From JAVKMO01 sp031539345 (GTDB lineage Bacteria; Bacteroidota; Bacteroidia; Chitinophagales; Chitinophagaceae), in NCBI GenBank assembly GCA_031539345.1, contig JAVKMO010000004.1, positions 1 to 64,000 on the forward strand: DNA of 64,000 bases, written 5' to 3'. Of this stretch, positions 35,464 to 45,265 are shown piece after piece. The notes beneath the pieces are model-generated. The model made no database searches and was not told the origin of the DNA. It saw nothing but the letters and a program-made list of their open reading frames with translations. The translations under genes were made by a program, and so were the position numbers. Within the stretch, counting starts at the first letter, position 1; every line of letters starts with the position of its first letter.

Positions 35464-35896
35464 CGTCGCTCAAAGCATCGTGGTGGTTTAAATTGATGGT
35501 GTATTGGCGGCAAAGTGAGGCTAAATTATCTCGAAAAATTCGATACGTACAAAGCCCTGTAAATGGTGGATTTGCCATATTATAGTAGTCCAAAGTTTGG
35601 CTTAAACAATGAAAATCAAAGCCAAAACCATTATGAGCCACAACGTATTGATTGGTAATGAAGGGTTCAATTTGAGCCCAAATTCCATCAAAGGTTGGTG
35701 CATTGGCTGTGCGTTCTGGGCTTATGCCGTGTAGATCAATAAATCTATGCCAATAATAATTATCAGGCGGTTGAACCAAAATGGAGAGTTCTTTTGTTAT
35801 CAAGCCATTTTCTATACGCACCAAGCCAACTTGGCAAATGCTGTTGCGGTAGCCTGTTGCGGTTTCAAAATCAATTGCGGTAAACGTATTGCTCAT
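35417..35896 (-). CDS. DEDDh 3'-5' exonuclease (DnaQ-like)
   Basis: A 159-aa exonuclease-fold protein. All catalytic residues are visible: Asp9 and Glu11 in AIDFETA, Asp94 in HNGFGFD, and His139 with Asp144 in NHHDALSDA. It resembles free-standing exonucleases related to the epsilon subunit or RNase T. It could act in DNA repair or in defence together with the AAA+ gene 46 bp upstream. Its 3' end is duplicated beyond the DUF262 gene. Confidence 0.88.
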   Translation of the reverse strand: MSNTFTAIDFETATGYRNSICQVGLVRIENGLITKELSILVQPPDNYYWHRFIDLHGISPERTANAPTFDGIWAQIEPFITNQYVVAHNGFGFDFHCLSQTLDYYNMANPPFTGLCTYRIFRDNLASLCRQYTINLNHHDALSDAKACAELFLIHSKKK

Positions 35897-35942
35897 TTTA
35901 GTGTTTTTTATGAAAAATTATGATGGCTCTTTTTTATTTCGT

Positions 35943-37073
35943 CTAAGCCGTTTGTGGTATTTGAAAACCGATGACGTTCCGCTTTTTTGATTGTAGAAAA
36001 TCTTTTTCATCTTGGTTGTAAATTGATGTGAGCGTCATAGGGGCATCTATTCTTGTATTAAAGCCTAATTTGTTTGATAATTCCTGTGCTTTTTCAACTT
36101 CTAATTCTTTAAATTCATACTTGGCAATCAATCTCCCTTTTCTCATCAAGGCACTATCAATTTTTGAAATGTCGGTATTGAACGAACAAATAATTTGAAT
36201 GTTTAAACAATCCGAAAGAAGACCATCGGAAATATTCAATAGTGCCGATACGGGCGATTCTCCGTTTATTTCTCTATCAACAACAATGTTTTCGGCGTCT
36301 TCAATGACAAAAATTGAGTTGCGGTTTTCTATGAGCGTGGACATCAGGCCTGGGGTTGTTATTGCACTTGCCATGTTCGGGGGCAGAAAAATGACGTTCT
36401 TTTTTAGTGAAGTAATGAGGTGGCGGATATAAGACGTTTTTCCTGTGCCGGGTTTTCCGTGAAGCAACACCAACCCCTTGTCGTTTTTGCGAGAAAGTCT
36501 TTTGATGATTGTTTGATGAATTTCTTTAAAATCTTCGTTGTAGTTGTTTTCGATATTTAATTTAGGCTTGGTTATTTCAACAGGCATGGTGTCAATGCCA
36601 TGAGGGGTGTTTACAAGCAAGCATATTTCCGGCTTTTCTTTGTGTTTCTTTTTTTTGAATTTGTGTATTGCATGGACAATTTCCTCAACTTTTGAAAGCT
36701 CTGATTTGCGATATAAAAACCGAACACTAGACCGGTGTGTGTTAAAATAAATAATCAAATCATCATAGAGGAAATAAAAAACATCATCAATCTCGGCTTT
36801 TTTATGTCCTTTCAAATATCGTTTAGTATAATAGGAGTTTTTAATTGTTGATTTGTATTTCTCGGCAAGCCAGTTAATCCCTTTTTTACAATCAATATTA
36901 ATTTCATGAATAAGGTTGGGTATCGAATTAAAGTGAGCGATAAATAAAGCAAACTCATTGAGGTATCCCCTCTGTTCGGAAAGCACTTTTGAAATGTCCA
37001 TTTTTGATGATGTTTGAGACAGGTCAAAAGCGCTTTCATTTGTCGGGTTGATGATCAAGTTTTTTGTTTTCAT
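35943..37073 (-). CDS. AAA+ ATPase
   Basis: A 376-aa protein with an unrecognised N-terminal half (about 1-180, helical, charged) and a C-terminal AAA+ domain. Walker A HGKPGTGKTS is near 205-213, Walker B SIFVIEDAE near 256, a sensor segment IQIICSFNTD near 295, and ALMRKGRLIAKYEF carries the arginine finger region. The AAA core resembles Bcs1/FtsH-like ATPases. The ATG at 37073 gives a plausible start; an ATG at 37139 would add a hydrophobic 22-residue tail. It is probably in one transcript with the exonuclease gene. Function unknown. Confidence 0.8.
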   Translation of the reverse strand: MKTKNLIINPTNESAFDLSQTSSKMDISKVLSEQRGYLNEFALFIAHFNSIPNLIHEINIDCKKGINWLAEKYKSTIKNSYYTKRYLKGHKKAEIDDVFYFLYDDLIIYFNTHRSSVRFLYRKSELSKVEEIVHAIHKFKKKKHKEKPEICLLVNTPHGIDTMPVEITKPKLNIENNYNEDFKEIHQTIIKRLSRKNDKGLVLLHGKPGTGKTSYIRHLITSLKKNVIFLPPNMASAITTPGLMSTLIENRNSIFVIEDAENIVVDREINGESPVSALLNISDGLLSDCLNIQIICSFNTDISKIDSALMRKGRLIAKYEFKELEVEKAQELSNKLGFNTRIDAPMTLTSIYNQDEKDFLQSKKRNVIGFQIPQTA

Positions 37074-37332
37074 ATTTTCTTTTTTAATCAAATAATCCAA
37101 CAAATACAAAACAGCAGTACGCCAAAACATGTCGCTCAAAAAACTTTTTCGATATACACAAAAAAATATCGCCCCATAAGGATATGGATATCTTTTGAAA
37201 TCGCCTTCCTTCTTTTATTGATTTGAGTGAAGCTTATTTTTGACGATTTCGTAATTGTAAGCACAATATCTTTCGTGCCAATGCCCTGATTATTCTTTGC
37301 AATAATTGTGCAATGGTTAGGCTTTCATCCAT

Positions 37333-37365
37333 AAAAAAAGCCCCAGAGTATTTCACTCTGAGGCT
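37333..37365 (-). terminator. Rho-independent terminator
   Basis: The arms AGCCTCAGAGT and ACTCTGGGGCT (minus strand, one G-U pair) have a five-base loop and are followed by seven T. It ends the TonB-dependent receptor gene that stops at 37388. The rest of the gap 37074-37332 shows nothing recognisable apart from room for the AAA+ gene promoter. Confidence 0.85.
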
Positions 37366-37387
37366 GTAATGATATTGTTGTAAGCGA

Positions 37388-40177
37388 CTAAAAATTAAAT
37401 TCTAAGCGAGCAAATAAAAATCTTCCGTTTAAGCCGATGTTTGATGTTCTGCGAGAATATACAAATTGGTTGTTTGTAGTTAAATCATCATCGTTTTTAA
37501 TGCCTAATTCTTTAGCTGATTTTGTGTCGATAATTGTATTGTAGGTTGTTTTGCTTGCATCTGTTTCTAATTTGAAAAATTTGCCTTTTGAAGCACTTAC
37601 GATATCTGGATAGATATCAAAAACATTATTTGCTCCAAGTGTTACTTTGATTTGTTTTGATACATTGTAAGAAACAGACAAATCAGTTAAAAATAAAGGC
37701 GATATGGTTTGTTCAAAAAAATAACTACCTGTTGCCCCAGATGGGTTGCCTGTTCCCACAGTATAAGTTCCTTCTAAGTGAGTTGTTTGACCAAAAAAAG
37801 ATTCACGAAGAAATACACTTAAATTTTTATGCGAATAGTTGACAATCAAATTTGCTTTTTGTCTTGGAAATGCTTCTAATAACAAGTTTTTATTGATAGG
37901 ACTCAAATAAACATGCGTTAAAGGTTTTAAAATATCAGATGTTTTTGGTTCACCCACTAATTCTACTTGTGATAAAGTGCCTGATATATCAAAACGAATA
38001 TTATGGCTTGAAGGCAATCTTAAATTATAGCTCAGAACAGCGTCTATGCCTCTATTTCTTGTATCAATGGCATTGGCGAAAAATAGTGCCGAACCTGCTT
38101 GTGCTTGAAGTAATAGACTGGCAATTTGTCCTGTAATTGCATTTCCTGATGTTCCGCTAAATGCGTCTGTATAAATAATTCGGTCATATACATTTGTTTG
38201 ATACGCATCTACCGTTAATTTTAAAGGTCCTTTGTTGATTGTAAAACCAACACTTGCACTAATTGATGTTTCTGCTTTTAATTTTGGAATACCCAATAAT
38301 TCTGCAGCTTTTGAATCATTTCTTAATGTGCCTTGTTCTGTAGGAACGCCAGCAACTGTTACCGACGATGTTTTGAAAGTATATCTTTGGTGCAACGAAG
38401 GTGCTCTAAAGCCAGTGCTTACGGAACCTCTTAGCGTCAACCATTCTGTAGTTTTTAATCTGCTGGCTGCTTTCCAAGAAAAATTAGTGCCAAAATCAGA
38501 ATAGTTCTCAACTCTTCCTGCCAAGTTGATTAAAAAATCTTTTGTAAAATTTTGTTCTAAATCTAAGTATAAAGCACGTGAGTTTCTCCATTCAGAAAAA
38601 GCCGTATTTGGTCGAAAACCAGGAAACACCTGCGCACCAGCTTGAGGCACACCTTGTGCTCCAGTTGCTAACAAAGAACTGACTTGTATTGTTCCATTGA
38701 TGTCAACAGGGTCTGTTGATTTTGGAGCAGTTGCATTTCTTGTATTGTAATTTGCCCAAGAACTTGTTTCTCCAGCCACTTGTTGATAATTTTCTGCTCT
38801 TACTTCTGCACCAAAAGCCACGTTTAAGCCGGCTAAAACATCTATGTTTTTAGAAAAGTCAATGTTTGATGTGTTTTGTAAAAAGCTTAATCCTCCAGCA
38901 TTGAAAGATTTTTTTGCAGAATCTAAACCTTCTACTACACCATTTTTGTAATTATCGGAATTAGCGCTTGATGTATTTAAAGTATTAGTGATATTAAAAT
39001 CAAAACTATTTCTCCCAATGGTATTGCTCACGTCATAATGCCAACCGTTTGCTTCTCCACGTATGCCCGCAGCAAAAGAAAGGTCTTGAATTGTAGAGTT
39101 AATTAAAGGCAAAAATCCATTAGGATATTGGCTAACGATATTTCTGTTATTAAACGGCAAACGATAAAAACCAGCCGAAGAGCCTTGTCGATAAGAATAA
39201 CCGCCAAAAGCGTATAATTCGGTTTTGTTGATTTCGTTTAATGTATAACCAGCGTTGGCAAAGGCTTGTCCACCCAATAAAGTAGATTGACCAACACGCA
39301 TTCTGTAATCATCACGTGTTGTTTTAGCTGAGGCAAAATAAGCAGCGTCGTCATTTAAGCCTGTTACGGTTTTATTATTAATCGCACCAGTTCTTTCACC
39401 TGCTCTTGTTGTATAATCTCTTACATCAACTGTTCCTGTGAGGTTTAAAAAGCCTTTGCTTCCCAAACTCATGCCGTGATTGACTCCAATTTGTGAGGCC
39501 GCTCCATCAACAACATTGCGTTTTACATATTCAGGGTTTTTATCAACAGAATAATCGCCTTTTCCTGCTTCTGTATAGGCTTGAAAAGTAGAAACATTGG
39601 CACCTCCCGTAATTCTCACTTGTGTTCCTTTTGTGTTTTTTCTTAAGCCTAAGTTGATGACACCAGCAATGGCATCAGACCCATATTGTGCGGCAGCACC
39701 ATCTCTTAATACTTCTAATTTTTCTATTGCCATAGAAGGAATAGCACTTAAATCTGTACCTACAGCACCTCGTCCCATTGTGCCGTTAACGTTTACCAAA
39801 GACGTTGTATGACGGCGTTTTCCGTTTAATAATACAAGTGTTTGGTCTGGTCCTAAACCTCGCAAAGAAGCAGGGTCAATATGATCTGTTCCGTCTGCAA
39901 CTGTTTGTGGCGTAGAAGTAAAAGAAGGAACGGTATAATTTAAAATGGCATTCATACTGATTTGTGGTGCGTCGCCAGATATTTTTTTCATGTCAATGAC
40001 ATCAACAGGCACAGGTGATTCTGTTTGCACCCGAGGCTGCGAACGCGAACCCAAAACGACAACTTCATTCATACTTTGCAATGTGTCTGTGGCTTGTGCA
40101 AAGATAATTTGTGCAGGAAAAATTGCACTCAATAATAAGCCAGACCTTATTATGTTTTTTAAATTCTGCTTTTTCAT
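37388..40177 (-). CDS. TonB-dependent outer-membrane receptor
   Basis: A 929-aa receptor. The signal peptide ends near residue 27 (IIFAQ), followed directly by a TonB-box-like region and the plug (MNEVVVLGSRSQPRV, PASLRGLGPDQTLVLLNGKRRHT, LEVLRDGAAAQYGSDAIAG), then a barrel ending in FLFARLEFNF. Plug and barrel resemble the receptor at 16152-18977, but the carboxypeptidase-like N-terminal domain is missing. No SusD partner is adjacent, so it is not a classical polysaccharide locus. The GKRRHT-type plug is known from receptors in several Proteobacteria and Bacteroidota; ligand unknown. Confidence 0.9.
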   Translation of the reverse strand: MKKQNLKNIIRSGLLLSAIFPAQIIFAQATDTLQSMNEVVVLGSRSQPRVQTESPVPVDVIDMKKISGDAPQISMNAILNYTVPSFTSTPQTVADGTDHIDPASLRGLGPDQTLVLLNGKRRHTTSLVNVNGTMGRGAVGTDLSAIPSMAIEKLEVLRDGAAAQYGSDAIAGVINLGLRKNTKGTQVRITGGANVSTFQAYTEAGKGDYSVDKNPEYVKRNVVDGAASQIGVNHGMSLGSKGFLNLTGTVDVRDYTTRAGERTGAINNKTVTGLNDDAAYFASAKTTRDDYRMRVGQSTLLGGQAFANAGYTLNEINKTELYAFGGYSYRQGSSAGFYRLPFNNRNIVSQYPNGFLPLINSTIQDLSFAAGIRGEANGWHYDVSNTIGRNSFDFNITNTLNTSSANSDNYKNGVVEGLDSAKKSFNAGGLSFLQNTSNIDFSKNIDVLAGLNVAFGAEVRAENYQQVAGETSSWANYNTRNATAPKSTDPVDINGTIQVSSLLATGAQGVPQAGAQVFPGFRPNTAFSEWRNSRALYLDLEQNFTKDFLINLAGRVENYSDFGTNFSWKAASRLKTTEWLTLRGSVSTGFRAPSLHQRYTFKTSSVTVAGVPTEQGTLRNDSKAAELLGIPKLKAETSISASVGFTINKGPLKLTVDAYQTNVYDRIIYTDAFSGTSGNAITGQIASLLLQAQAGSALFFANAIDTRNRGIDAVLSYNLRLPSSHNIRFDISGTLSQVELVGEPKTSDILKPLTHVYLSPINKNLLLEAFPRQKANLIVNYSHKNLSVFLRESFFGQTTHLEGTYTVGTGNPSGATGSYFFEQTISPLFLTDLSVSYNVSKQIKVTLGANNVFDIYPDIVSASKGKFFKLETDASKTTYNTIIDTKSAKELGIKNDDDLTTNNQFVYSRRTSNIGLNGRFLFARLEFNF

Positions 40178-40232
40178 TTTTATATTTTTTTGTGAATTAA
40201 AAGATTTTGAAACCGAATGTAATTAAGAATCT

Positions 40233-41195
40233 TCATTGTTTTAAAAAATCTTTTGCGAAATATGTTGCAATTAAATCTGCTCCAGCTCTTTTAATGGCAA
40301 ATAAACTTTCAGTAATGGCAGCTTGTTCATTCAGCCACCCTTTTGCAGCGGCGGCTTTTATCATGCTATATTCTCCACTCACCTGATATGCGGCAAGAGG
40401 AATTTGAGTTGTATTTTTGATTTCTCTTATAATATCTAAGTATGCTCCTGCAGGCTTTATCATCACAATGTCAGCACCTTCTTGCACATCTAAGGCAACT
40501 TCTTTTTGTGCTTCGAGGCGATTTTTGAAATCCATTTGATAGGTTTTTTTATCCCCAAAACCTGGTGCACTATCTAAGGCATCTCGAAATGGTCCATAAA
40601 AACAAGATGCGTATTTTGCACTGTAGGCAAGAATGCCTGTTTGCGTATAAGCGTTTTTTTCAAGGTGAGTTCTGATTGCTCCAATCCGTCCGTCCATCAT
40701 GTCTGAAGGGGCAACAAAGTTGGCTCCCATTTTTGCATGCATCAAAGACATTTTGCATAATACCTCAACTGTTTCGTCATTGACAATTTGTTTATCTCTC
40801 ACTAAGCCATCATGCCCATAAGGTGAAAAAGGGTCGAGTGCAACGTCGGTCATTACAATCATTTGCGGACAATCTTTTTTAATTGCTTGAATTGCTCTTG
40901 CCATCAAACCACCTTCGTTGAGGGCTTCTTTGCAGTCATCGCTTTTTAAATTGTCGTTTACTTTCGTAAAAAGCAAAACACTTTTTATGCCCAAATCAAA
41001 CAAGAGTTTAACTTCTTCAATTGTATGGTCTATGCTCTGTCTAAAATAATTTGGCATAGAGCTAATTTCTTCTTTTACGTTGTTGCCTTCTGTAATAAAC
41101 AGCGGAACAATAAAATGTTGTGCTTGCAAACAAGTTTCAGCAACCATTTGTCTGATGGTGTCTTGTTGTCTTAAAATTCTTGGTCTGTGTATCAT
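40233..41195 (-). CDS. hemB: Delta-aminolevulinic acid dehydratase (porphobilinogen synthase)
   Basis: Condenses two 5-aminolevulinate molecules in haem synthesis. The 320-aa sequence shows RPRILRQ at the start, TDVALDPFSPYGHDG (metal-site segment without the zinc-binding Cys residues, so probably a magnesium-type enzyme), APSDMMDGRIGAIR, AYSAKYASCFYGPFRDA (one Schiff-base Lys) and IVMIKPAGAYLDIIR (the other). It follows hemF by 9 bp in the same operon. Confidence 0.95.
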   Translation of the reverse strand: MIHRPRILRQQDTIRQMVAETCLQAQHFIVPLFITEGNNVKEEISSMPNYFRQSIDHTIEEVKLLFDLGIKSVLLFTKVNDNLKSDDCKEALNEGGLMARAIQAIKKDCPQMIVMTDVALDPFSPYGHDGLVRDKQIVNDETVEVLCKMSLMHAKMGANFVAPSDMMDGRIGAIRTHLEKNAYTQTGILAYSAKYASCFYGPFRDALDSAPGFGDKKTYQMDFKNRLEAQKEVALDVQEGADIVMIKPAGAYLDIIREIKNTTQIPLAAYQVSGEYSMIKAAAAKGWLNEQAAITESLFAIKRAGADLIATYFAKDFLKQ

Positions 41196-41204
41196 AGTGT
41201 TTTT

Positions 41205-42110
41205 TTAAATCCAATCTTTGGGTTGGCGTAAAACGGTTACTAATTTTTCTTCTGGCGAGTTGGGTTGAATGGGATAATCATATTCAAATTGAACGTTGAG
41301 TGGCAAGGTCATCAAAATGCTTTCTGTTCTTCCGCCACTTTTTAAACCAAAAATTGTTCCTCTGTCGTGAATTAAATTAAACTCTACGTAGCGTCCTCGT
41401 CGAATGAGTTGCCATTTTTTTTCTGCTTCAGAAAATTCTTCTCCATCATGCTTTTTTACAATGGCAGAATAGGCATCAATAAAGGCTTTTCCATTGGCTT
41501 TGGCAAGGTCGAGAAAATGTTGTCCGTTGTGTTGGTCATCAGGTTTTTGGTAATCATAAAAAATGCCACCAAGCCCTCTCCGTTCATTGTTTCTGTGGTG
41601 GTTTACAAAATAGTCATCACAGTTTTTTTTAAATAGAGGATAATAACTTTTATCGACGCTGTCGCAGGCTTTTTTGTGTATGTCGTGAAATAAAATGGCA
41701 TCTTCTTCTACCAAATAATACGGTGTTAAATCTGCCCCACCACCAAACCAGCACGTCGTTACTTTTCCTGTTTCATCAACAATTTCAAAATAGCGATAAT
41801 TGGCGTGAACAGTAGGAATTTTTGGACTAAAAGGATGAATGACCAAAGACAATCCACAAGCAAAAAAAGCGTGTCCGTCAACTTTTAACTGGTCTTTAAT
41901 TGCATTTGTTAAAAGTCCATGAACGGTAGAAATATTAACGCCGCCTTTTTCAAATAATCGCCCATGTTGAATGACACGAGTAACGCCGCCACCACCGTCT
42001 GCTCTTTGCCAAGCATCAGTTTTAAATTTTTGAACGCCATCAAGGGTTTCAATCTCTTGACAAATTTGGTTTTGGAGGGATTGAATAAACTCGGTGAATT
42101 GATTTTTCAT
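41205..42110 (-). CDS. hemF: Oxygen-dependent coproporphyrinogen III oxidase
   Basis: Oxidative decarboxylation of coproporphyrinogen III, requiring O2. Motifs: WQRADGGGGVTRVIQHGRLFEKGGVN, SLVIHPFSPKIPTVHANYRYFE, CWFGGGADLTPYYL, RRGLGGIFYDY, and LIRRGRYVEFNLIHDRGTIFGLKSGGRTESILMTLP. The ATG at 42110 gives 301 aa, the usual length; an ATG at 42146 would add 12 residues and collide with the promoter box. Confidence 0.95.
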   Translation of the reverse strand: MKNQFTEFIQSLQNQICQEIETLDGVQKFKTDAWQRADGGGGVTRVIQHGRLFEKGGVNISTVHGLLTNAIKDQLKVDGHAFFACGLSLVIHPFSPKIPTVHANYRYFEIVDETGKVTTCWFGGGADLTPYYLVEEDAILFHDIHKKACDSVDKSYYPLFKKNCDDYFVNHHRNNERRGLGGIFYDYQKPDDQHNGQHFLDLAKANGKAFIDAYSAIVKKHDGEEFSEAEKKWQLIRRGRYVEFNLIHDRGTIFGLKSGGRTESILMTLPLNVQFEYDYPIQPNSPEEKLVTVLRQPKDWI

Positions 42111-42143
42111 ACATGTGAAATTTTTCGTTAAAACACAAGTCCA

Positions 42144-42151
42144 CAAATATA
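42144..42151 (-). promoter_or_regulatory. Candidate -7 box of hemF-hemB operon
   Basis: Reads TATATTTG on the minus strand, an exact fit to TAnnTTTG, 34 bp before the hemF ATG. No clear -33 TTG is visible at the expected distance. Confidence 0.35.
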
Positions 42152-42190
42152 TTTTTGTTGGTTATGGTTATTCTATTTTTCTATCTCTGG

Positions 42191-42640
42191 CTATGCGTCA
42201 GGAATATTCGGCTCAACCAGTTTTTTCAATTTGTCTAAACTTTCTTGCCAACCTAAATAGCACATTTCTAAAGGGATTGCATTGGGTATGCCTTCTTGTG
42301 TTGCGGTTAGTTCTGTGCCACACGATACCTTGCGTAAAATAATCGTTGTGGTCATTTGTCCGGGTAAATTAGGGTCGTCAAATACATCAGTATATTTTAA
42401 TAATTTATGGGGTATAATGTCTATGTATTCACCGCCAAAAGAATGGCTACCGCCTGTACTAAAATTTGTAAATGACATTTTGTATTGCCTGCCAATTCTT
42501 ACGTCCATCTGATGAATTTTGCAAATAAAACCGTATGGAGGTATCCAAGACGCCATAGCATCAGGGTCTGTAAATGCTTTATATACTTTTTCTGGCGTTG
42601 CGGTAAGCACTCTGTGTAAACTCACTTTGTTTGTTTGCAT
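42191..42640 (-). CDS. SRPBCC (AHSA1-like) domain protein
   Basis: A 149-aa START/Bet v1-fold protein of the activator-of-Hsp90 homology group. Typical features are VSLHRVLTATPEKVYKAFTDPDAMASWIPP, a central FGGEYIDIIPHKLLKYTDVF and the closing helix GWQESLDKLKKLVEP. Ligand unknown. It follows a second SRPBCC gene by 27 bp; the two are only distantly similar. Confidence 0.85.
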   Translation of the reverse strand: MQTNKVSLHRVLTATPEKVYKAFTDPDAMASWIPPYGFICKIHQMDVRIGRQYKMSFTNFSTGGSHSFGGEYIDIIPHKLLKYTDVFDDPNLPGQMTTTIILRKVSCGTELTATQEGIPNAIPLEMCYLGWQESLDKLKKLVEPNIPDA

Positions 42641-42667
42641 GTTGATATTGCGTTTGCGAAAATTGTA

Positions 42668-43132
42668 TTAAAGGGGATTTTCAGCCATTTGTTTTAATTG
42701 ATTTAAAGCAAGGGGATAAGTGTCATTAAAGTAATCGACATAGTCATCAACAACATCAATATCTATTGTGATGATTGTGATGCCATTGACTTCATTAAAA
42801 GAATAATTTTCGTGTCCGCCTGCCCATTGTTCTACTTGTTCACCGGTTGTTATTTCATTTTCGCCGTCTAAAAAACCATAATGCATTATCGACACAAATT
42901 GTGCTTGCACGTGTGCGTCTATTTTTGAAACCAGGCCTCCTTTTTTGCCCTTTTCATCAACGCCCCAGAAATACATTTTACTGCCATTTTCCCAATTGCC
43001 GGTATAAGTAGAAGTGGCATTAAAAGCAGAAGTCCACTGCTGATAAGTGCTTTTATTGTTTAGCCCTAACATCATTGCATAGACCTTTTCAGCACTTGCT
43101 TTAATTTCTTTTTTGAATTGTAGTTTTTGCAT
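42668..43132 (-). CDS. SRPBCC domain protein
   Basis: A 154-aa SRPBCC-fold protein: MQKLQFKKEIKASAEKVYAMML at the start, then YQQWTSAFNATSTYTGNWENGSKMYF, and a final helix DTYPLALNQLKQMAEN. It is the first of two neighbouring SRPBCC genes and follows pckG by about 40 bp. Bacteroidota often carry such pairs, and their ligands are not known. Confidence 0.82.
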   Translation of the reverse strand: MQKLQFKKEIKASAEKVYAMMLGLNNKSTYQQWTSAFNATSTYTGNWENGSKMYFWGVDEKGKKGGLVSKIDAHVQAQFVSIMHYGFLDGENEITTGEQVEQWAGGHENYSFNEVNGITIITIDIDVVDDYVDYFNDTYPLALNQLKQMAENPL

Positions 43133-43171
43133 TTTGGTTGTTGTTAGAGTTGAAAATTTTTTGAATTGTTT

Positions 43172-45004
43172 TTATCGTTCTGGAGCAAGTCCGTTCCATT
43201 TTTCTGGGCTTCGCCATAAGGCACTTAATAGCAATTCACGCATAAAGAAAAATTCTTTTGGCAAACGGTCGTAGAGTTTTTCAAATAATTCTTGATGTCC
43301 GAGTAATTCGTTTTTCCATAATTCTGTATTGATATTTTGGAGGGCGTGAAATTGTTCGCGTGGAAATTCTTCTAAACTTAAGCCTTCCCAATTCATGTCT
43401 CTGTATCGTGGTCGCCAACCTACAGGGCATTCGATAGCACTTGTTTTTCCTTTTACGCGACCAAAAATCCATGCCAGTACACGCAAATTTTGTCCATAGC
43501 CAGGCCAAACAAATTCTCCTTTTTTATTTTTTTGAAACCAATTGACCCCAAAAATGCGCGGTGCATTGGGCAAATCTCTACCAAATTGTAGCCAGTGATT
43601 AAAATAATCGCCCATGTGATAACCCAAAAATGGCAACATTGCATAAGGGTCTCTGCGTACTTTTCCTAATTCTCCAAACGCAGCGGCGGTCATTTCACTT
43701 CCCATTGTGGCAGCAAGATAAACGCCAAAATTCCAATTGAAACTTTGATACACAAGTGGCACGGCACTGCTCCTGCGTCCCCCAAAAATAAATGCTTCAA
43801 TTGATACGCCTTCAGGATGATTCCAATTTTCATCAATGCCTGGATTTTGGTGTGCTGGTGCAGTAAAACGAGAGTTGGGGTGAGCAGCCGGTTTGCCGCT
43901 ATTAGGGTCATAAGGGTTTCCGTGCCAATCAATCAATCCATCAGGAATTTGTTTTGTCATTCCTTCCCACCACACATCGCCGTCTGGCGTAATTGCCACG
44001 TTCGTAAAAATGGTATTTGCACGAATGCTTTGCATGGCATTAAAATTTGTTTTTTCATTCGTGCCAGGGGCAACGCCAAAATAACCTGCTTCAGGGTTAA
44101 TGGCTTTTAGTTTTCCTTGTTCGTCTTTGTGTATCCAAGCAATATCATCGCCCACTGTGGTTACTTTCCATTTTTCTAAACCTTTGGGCGGTATCATCAT
44201 AGAAAAATTTGTTTTTCCACACGCACTGGGAAAAGCTGCTGCAACATAAATTTTTTCTTGTTCAGGGTTTTCAACGCCTAATATGAGCATGTGTTCTGCC
44301 AACCAGCCTTCTTCTCTTGCCATTACACTGGCAATACGCAAGGCAAAGCATTTTTTGCCCAACAAAGCATTTCCTCCATAACCGCTTCCATAAGAAATAA
44401 TTAAATTGTCTTCTGGAAAGTGAGAGATATATTTTGTTGTTGGATTGCAGGGCCATTTTACATCGACTTGCCCTTTTTGCAAAGGTGCACCAAGTGTATG
44501 CAAACACCGTACAAATTCGTCTTTCAAATAAGGCATCACTTGCTTACCAATACGTGTCATAATGTGCATATTGACAACCACATATTCGCTGTCTGTCAAT
44601 TGAACGCCATAACGAGACAATTTGCTTCCGACAGGCCCCATACAAAAAGGAATGACGTACATGGTGCGACCTTTCATCGCCCCTTGTGTGAGTTGGTCTA
44701 ATACGCCTTTCATTTTTTCTGGCTCCATCCAATTGTTGGTTGGTCCAGCATCTTCTTTTCGCCGACTACAAATAAAGGTTCTGTCTTCTACTCTTGCCAC
44801 ATCACTTGGGTCGCTAAAACACGCAAAACTATTCGGTCGCTTTTGTTGATTAAGTGGAATGAAAGTGCCTTTTTTTACAAGGGTTTGACAAAACTGTTGG
44901 TATTCTTCTGGGCTACCATCGCAATAATAAACGGAGTCTGCTTCAAGGTGTTTTGCCATTTTATCAACCCATTCTGTAAGACTTTTTTTTGCAGTAAGAA
45001 TCAT
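43172..45004 (-). CDS. pckG: Phosphoenolpyruvate carboxykinase (GTP)
   Basis: Converts oxaloacetate and GTP to phosphoenolpyruvate in gluconeogenesis. The GTP-type signatures are present: FICSRRKEDAGPTNNWMEP, MYVIPFCMGPVGS, SYGSGYGGNALLGKKC, the P-loop-like AAAFPSACGKTN (the GTP-PEPCK kinase motif with reactive Cys) and FIFGGRRSSAVPLVYQSF. The ATG at 45004 gives 610 aa, normal for the family; an ATG at 45043 would add 13 hydrophobic residues. Confidence 0.96.
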   Translation of the reverse strand: MILTAKKSLTEWVDKMAKHLEADSVYYCDGSPEEYQQFCQTLVKKGTFIPLNQQKRPNSFACFSDPSDVARVEDRTFICSRRKEDAGPTNNWMEPEKMKGVLDQLTQGAMKGRTMYVIPFCMGPVGSKLSRYGVQLTDSEYVVVNMHIMTRIGKQVMPYLKDEFVRCLHTLGAPLQKGQVDVKWPCNPTTKYISHFPEDNLIISYGSGYGGNALLGKKCFALRIASVMAREEGWLAEHMLILGVENPEQEKIYVAAAFPSACGKTNFSMMIPPKGLEKWKVTTVGDDIAWIHKDEQGKLKAINPEAGYFGVAPGTNEKTNFNAMQSIRANTIFTNVAITPDGDVWWEGMTKQIPDGLIDWHGNPYDPNSGKPAAHPNSRFTAPAHQNPGIDENWNHPEGVSIEAFIFGGRRSSAVPLVYQSFNWNFGVYLAATMGSEMTAAAFGELGKVRRDPYAMLPFLGYHMGDYFNHWLQFGRDLPNAPRIFGVNWFQKNKKGEFVWPGYGQNLRVLAWIFGRVKGKTSAIECPVGWRPRYRDMNWEGLSLEEFPREQFHALQNINTELWKNELLGHQELFEKLYDRLPKEFFFMRELLLSALWRSPEKWNGLAPER

Positions 45005-45211
45005 AAAAATATTTTTTAGAAAAAAACAAAAAAGTAACATCAACCTAAACGAAGTAATATTTTATTCTTATTAATTATGATTTTTCATGCGTTTTTATTT
45101 CTCTCAAAAACGAATTACAAACCGAAATCAGAGCAAAACTCTTTACCTCTTTTGAGCTTATTTGAAAAGAAATTTTTGATGATGTTAAAGTTCGATCACC
45201 ATTTAGAATAA

Positions 45212-45246
45212 AAAAAAGCTATCAAGTTGCCTTGATAGCTTTTTTT
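45212..45246 (-). terminator. Rho-independent terminator
   Basis: Perfect stem AAAAAAGCTATCAAG with its complement and a TTGC loop. It lies 20 bp past the stop of the Oar-like receptor gene and ends in a T-run on the minus strand. Confidence 0.9.
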
Positions 45247-45265
45247 GTTGAATGTATGGTATTAG

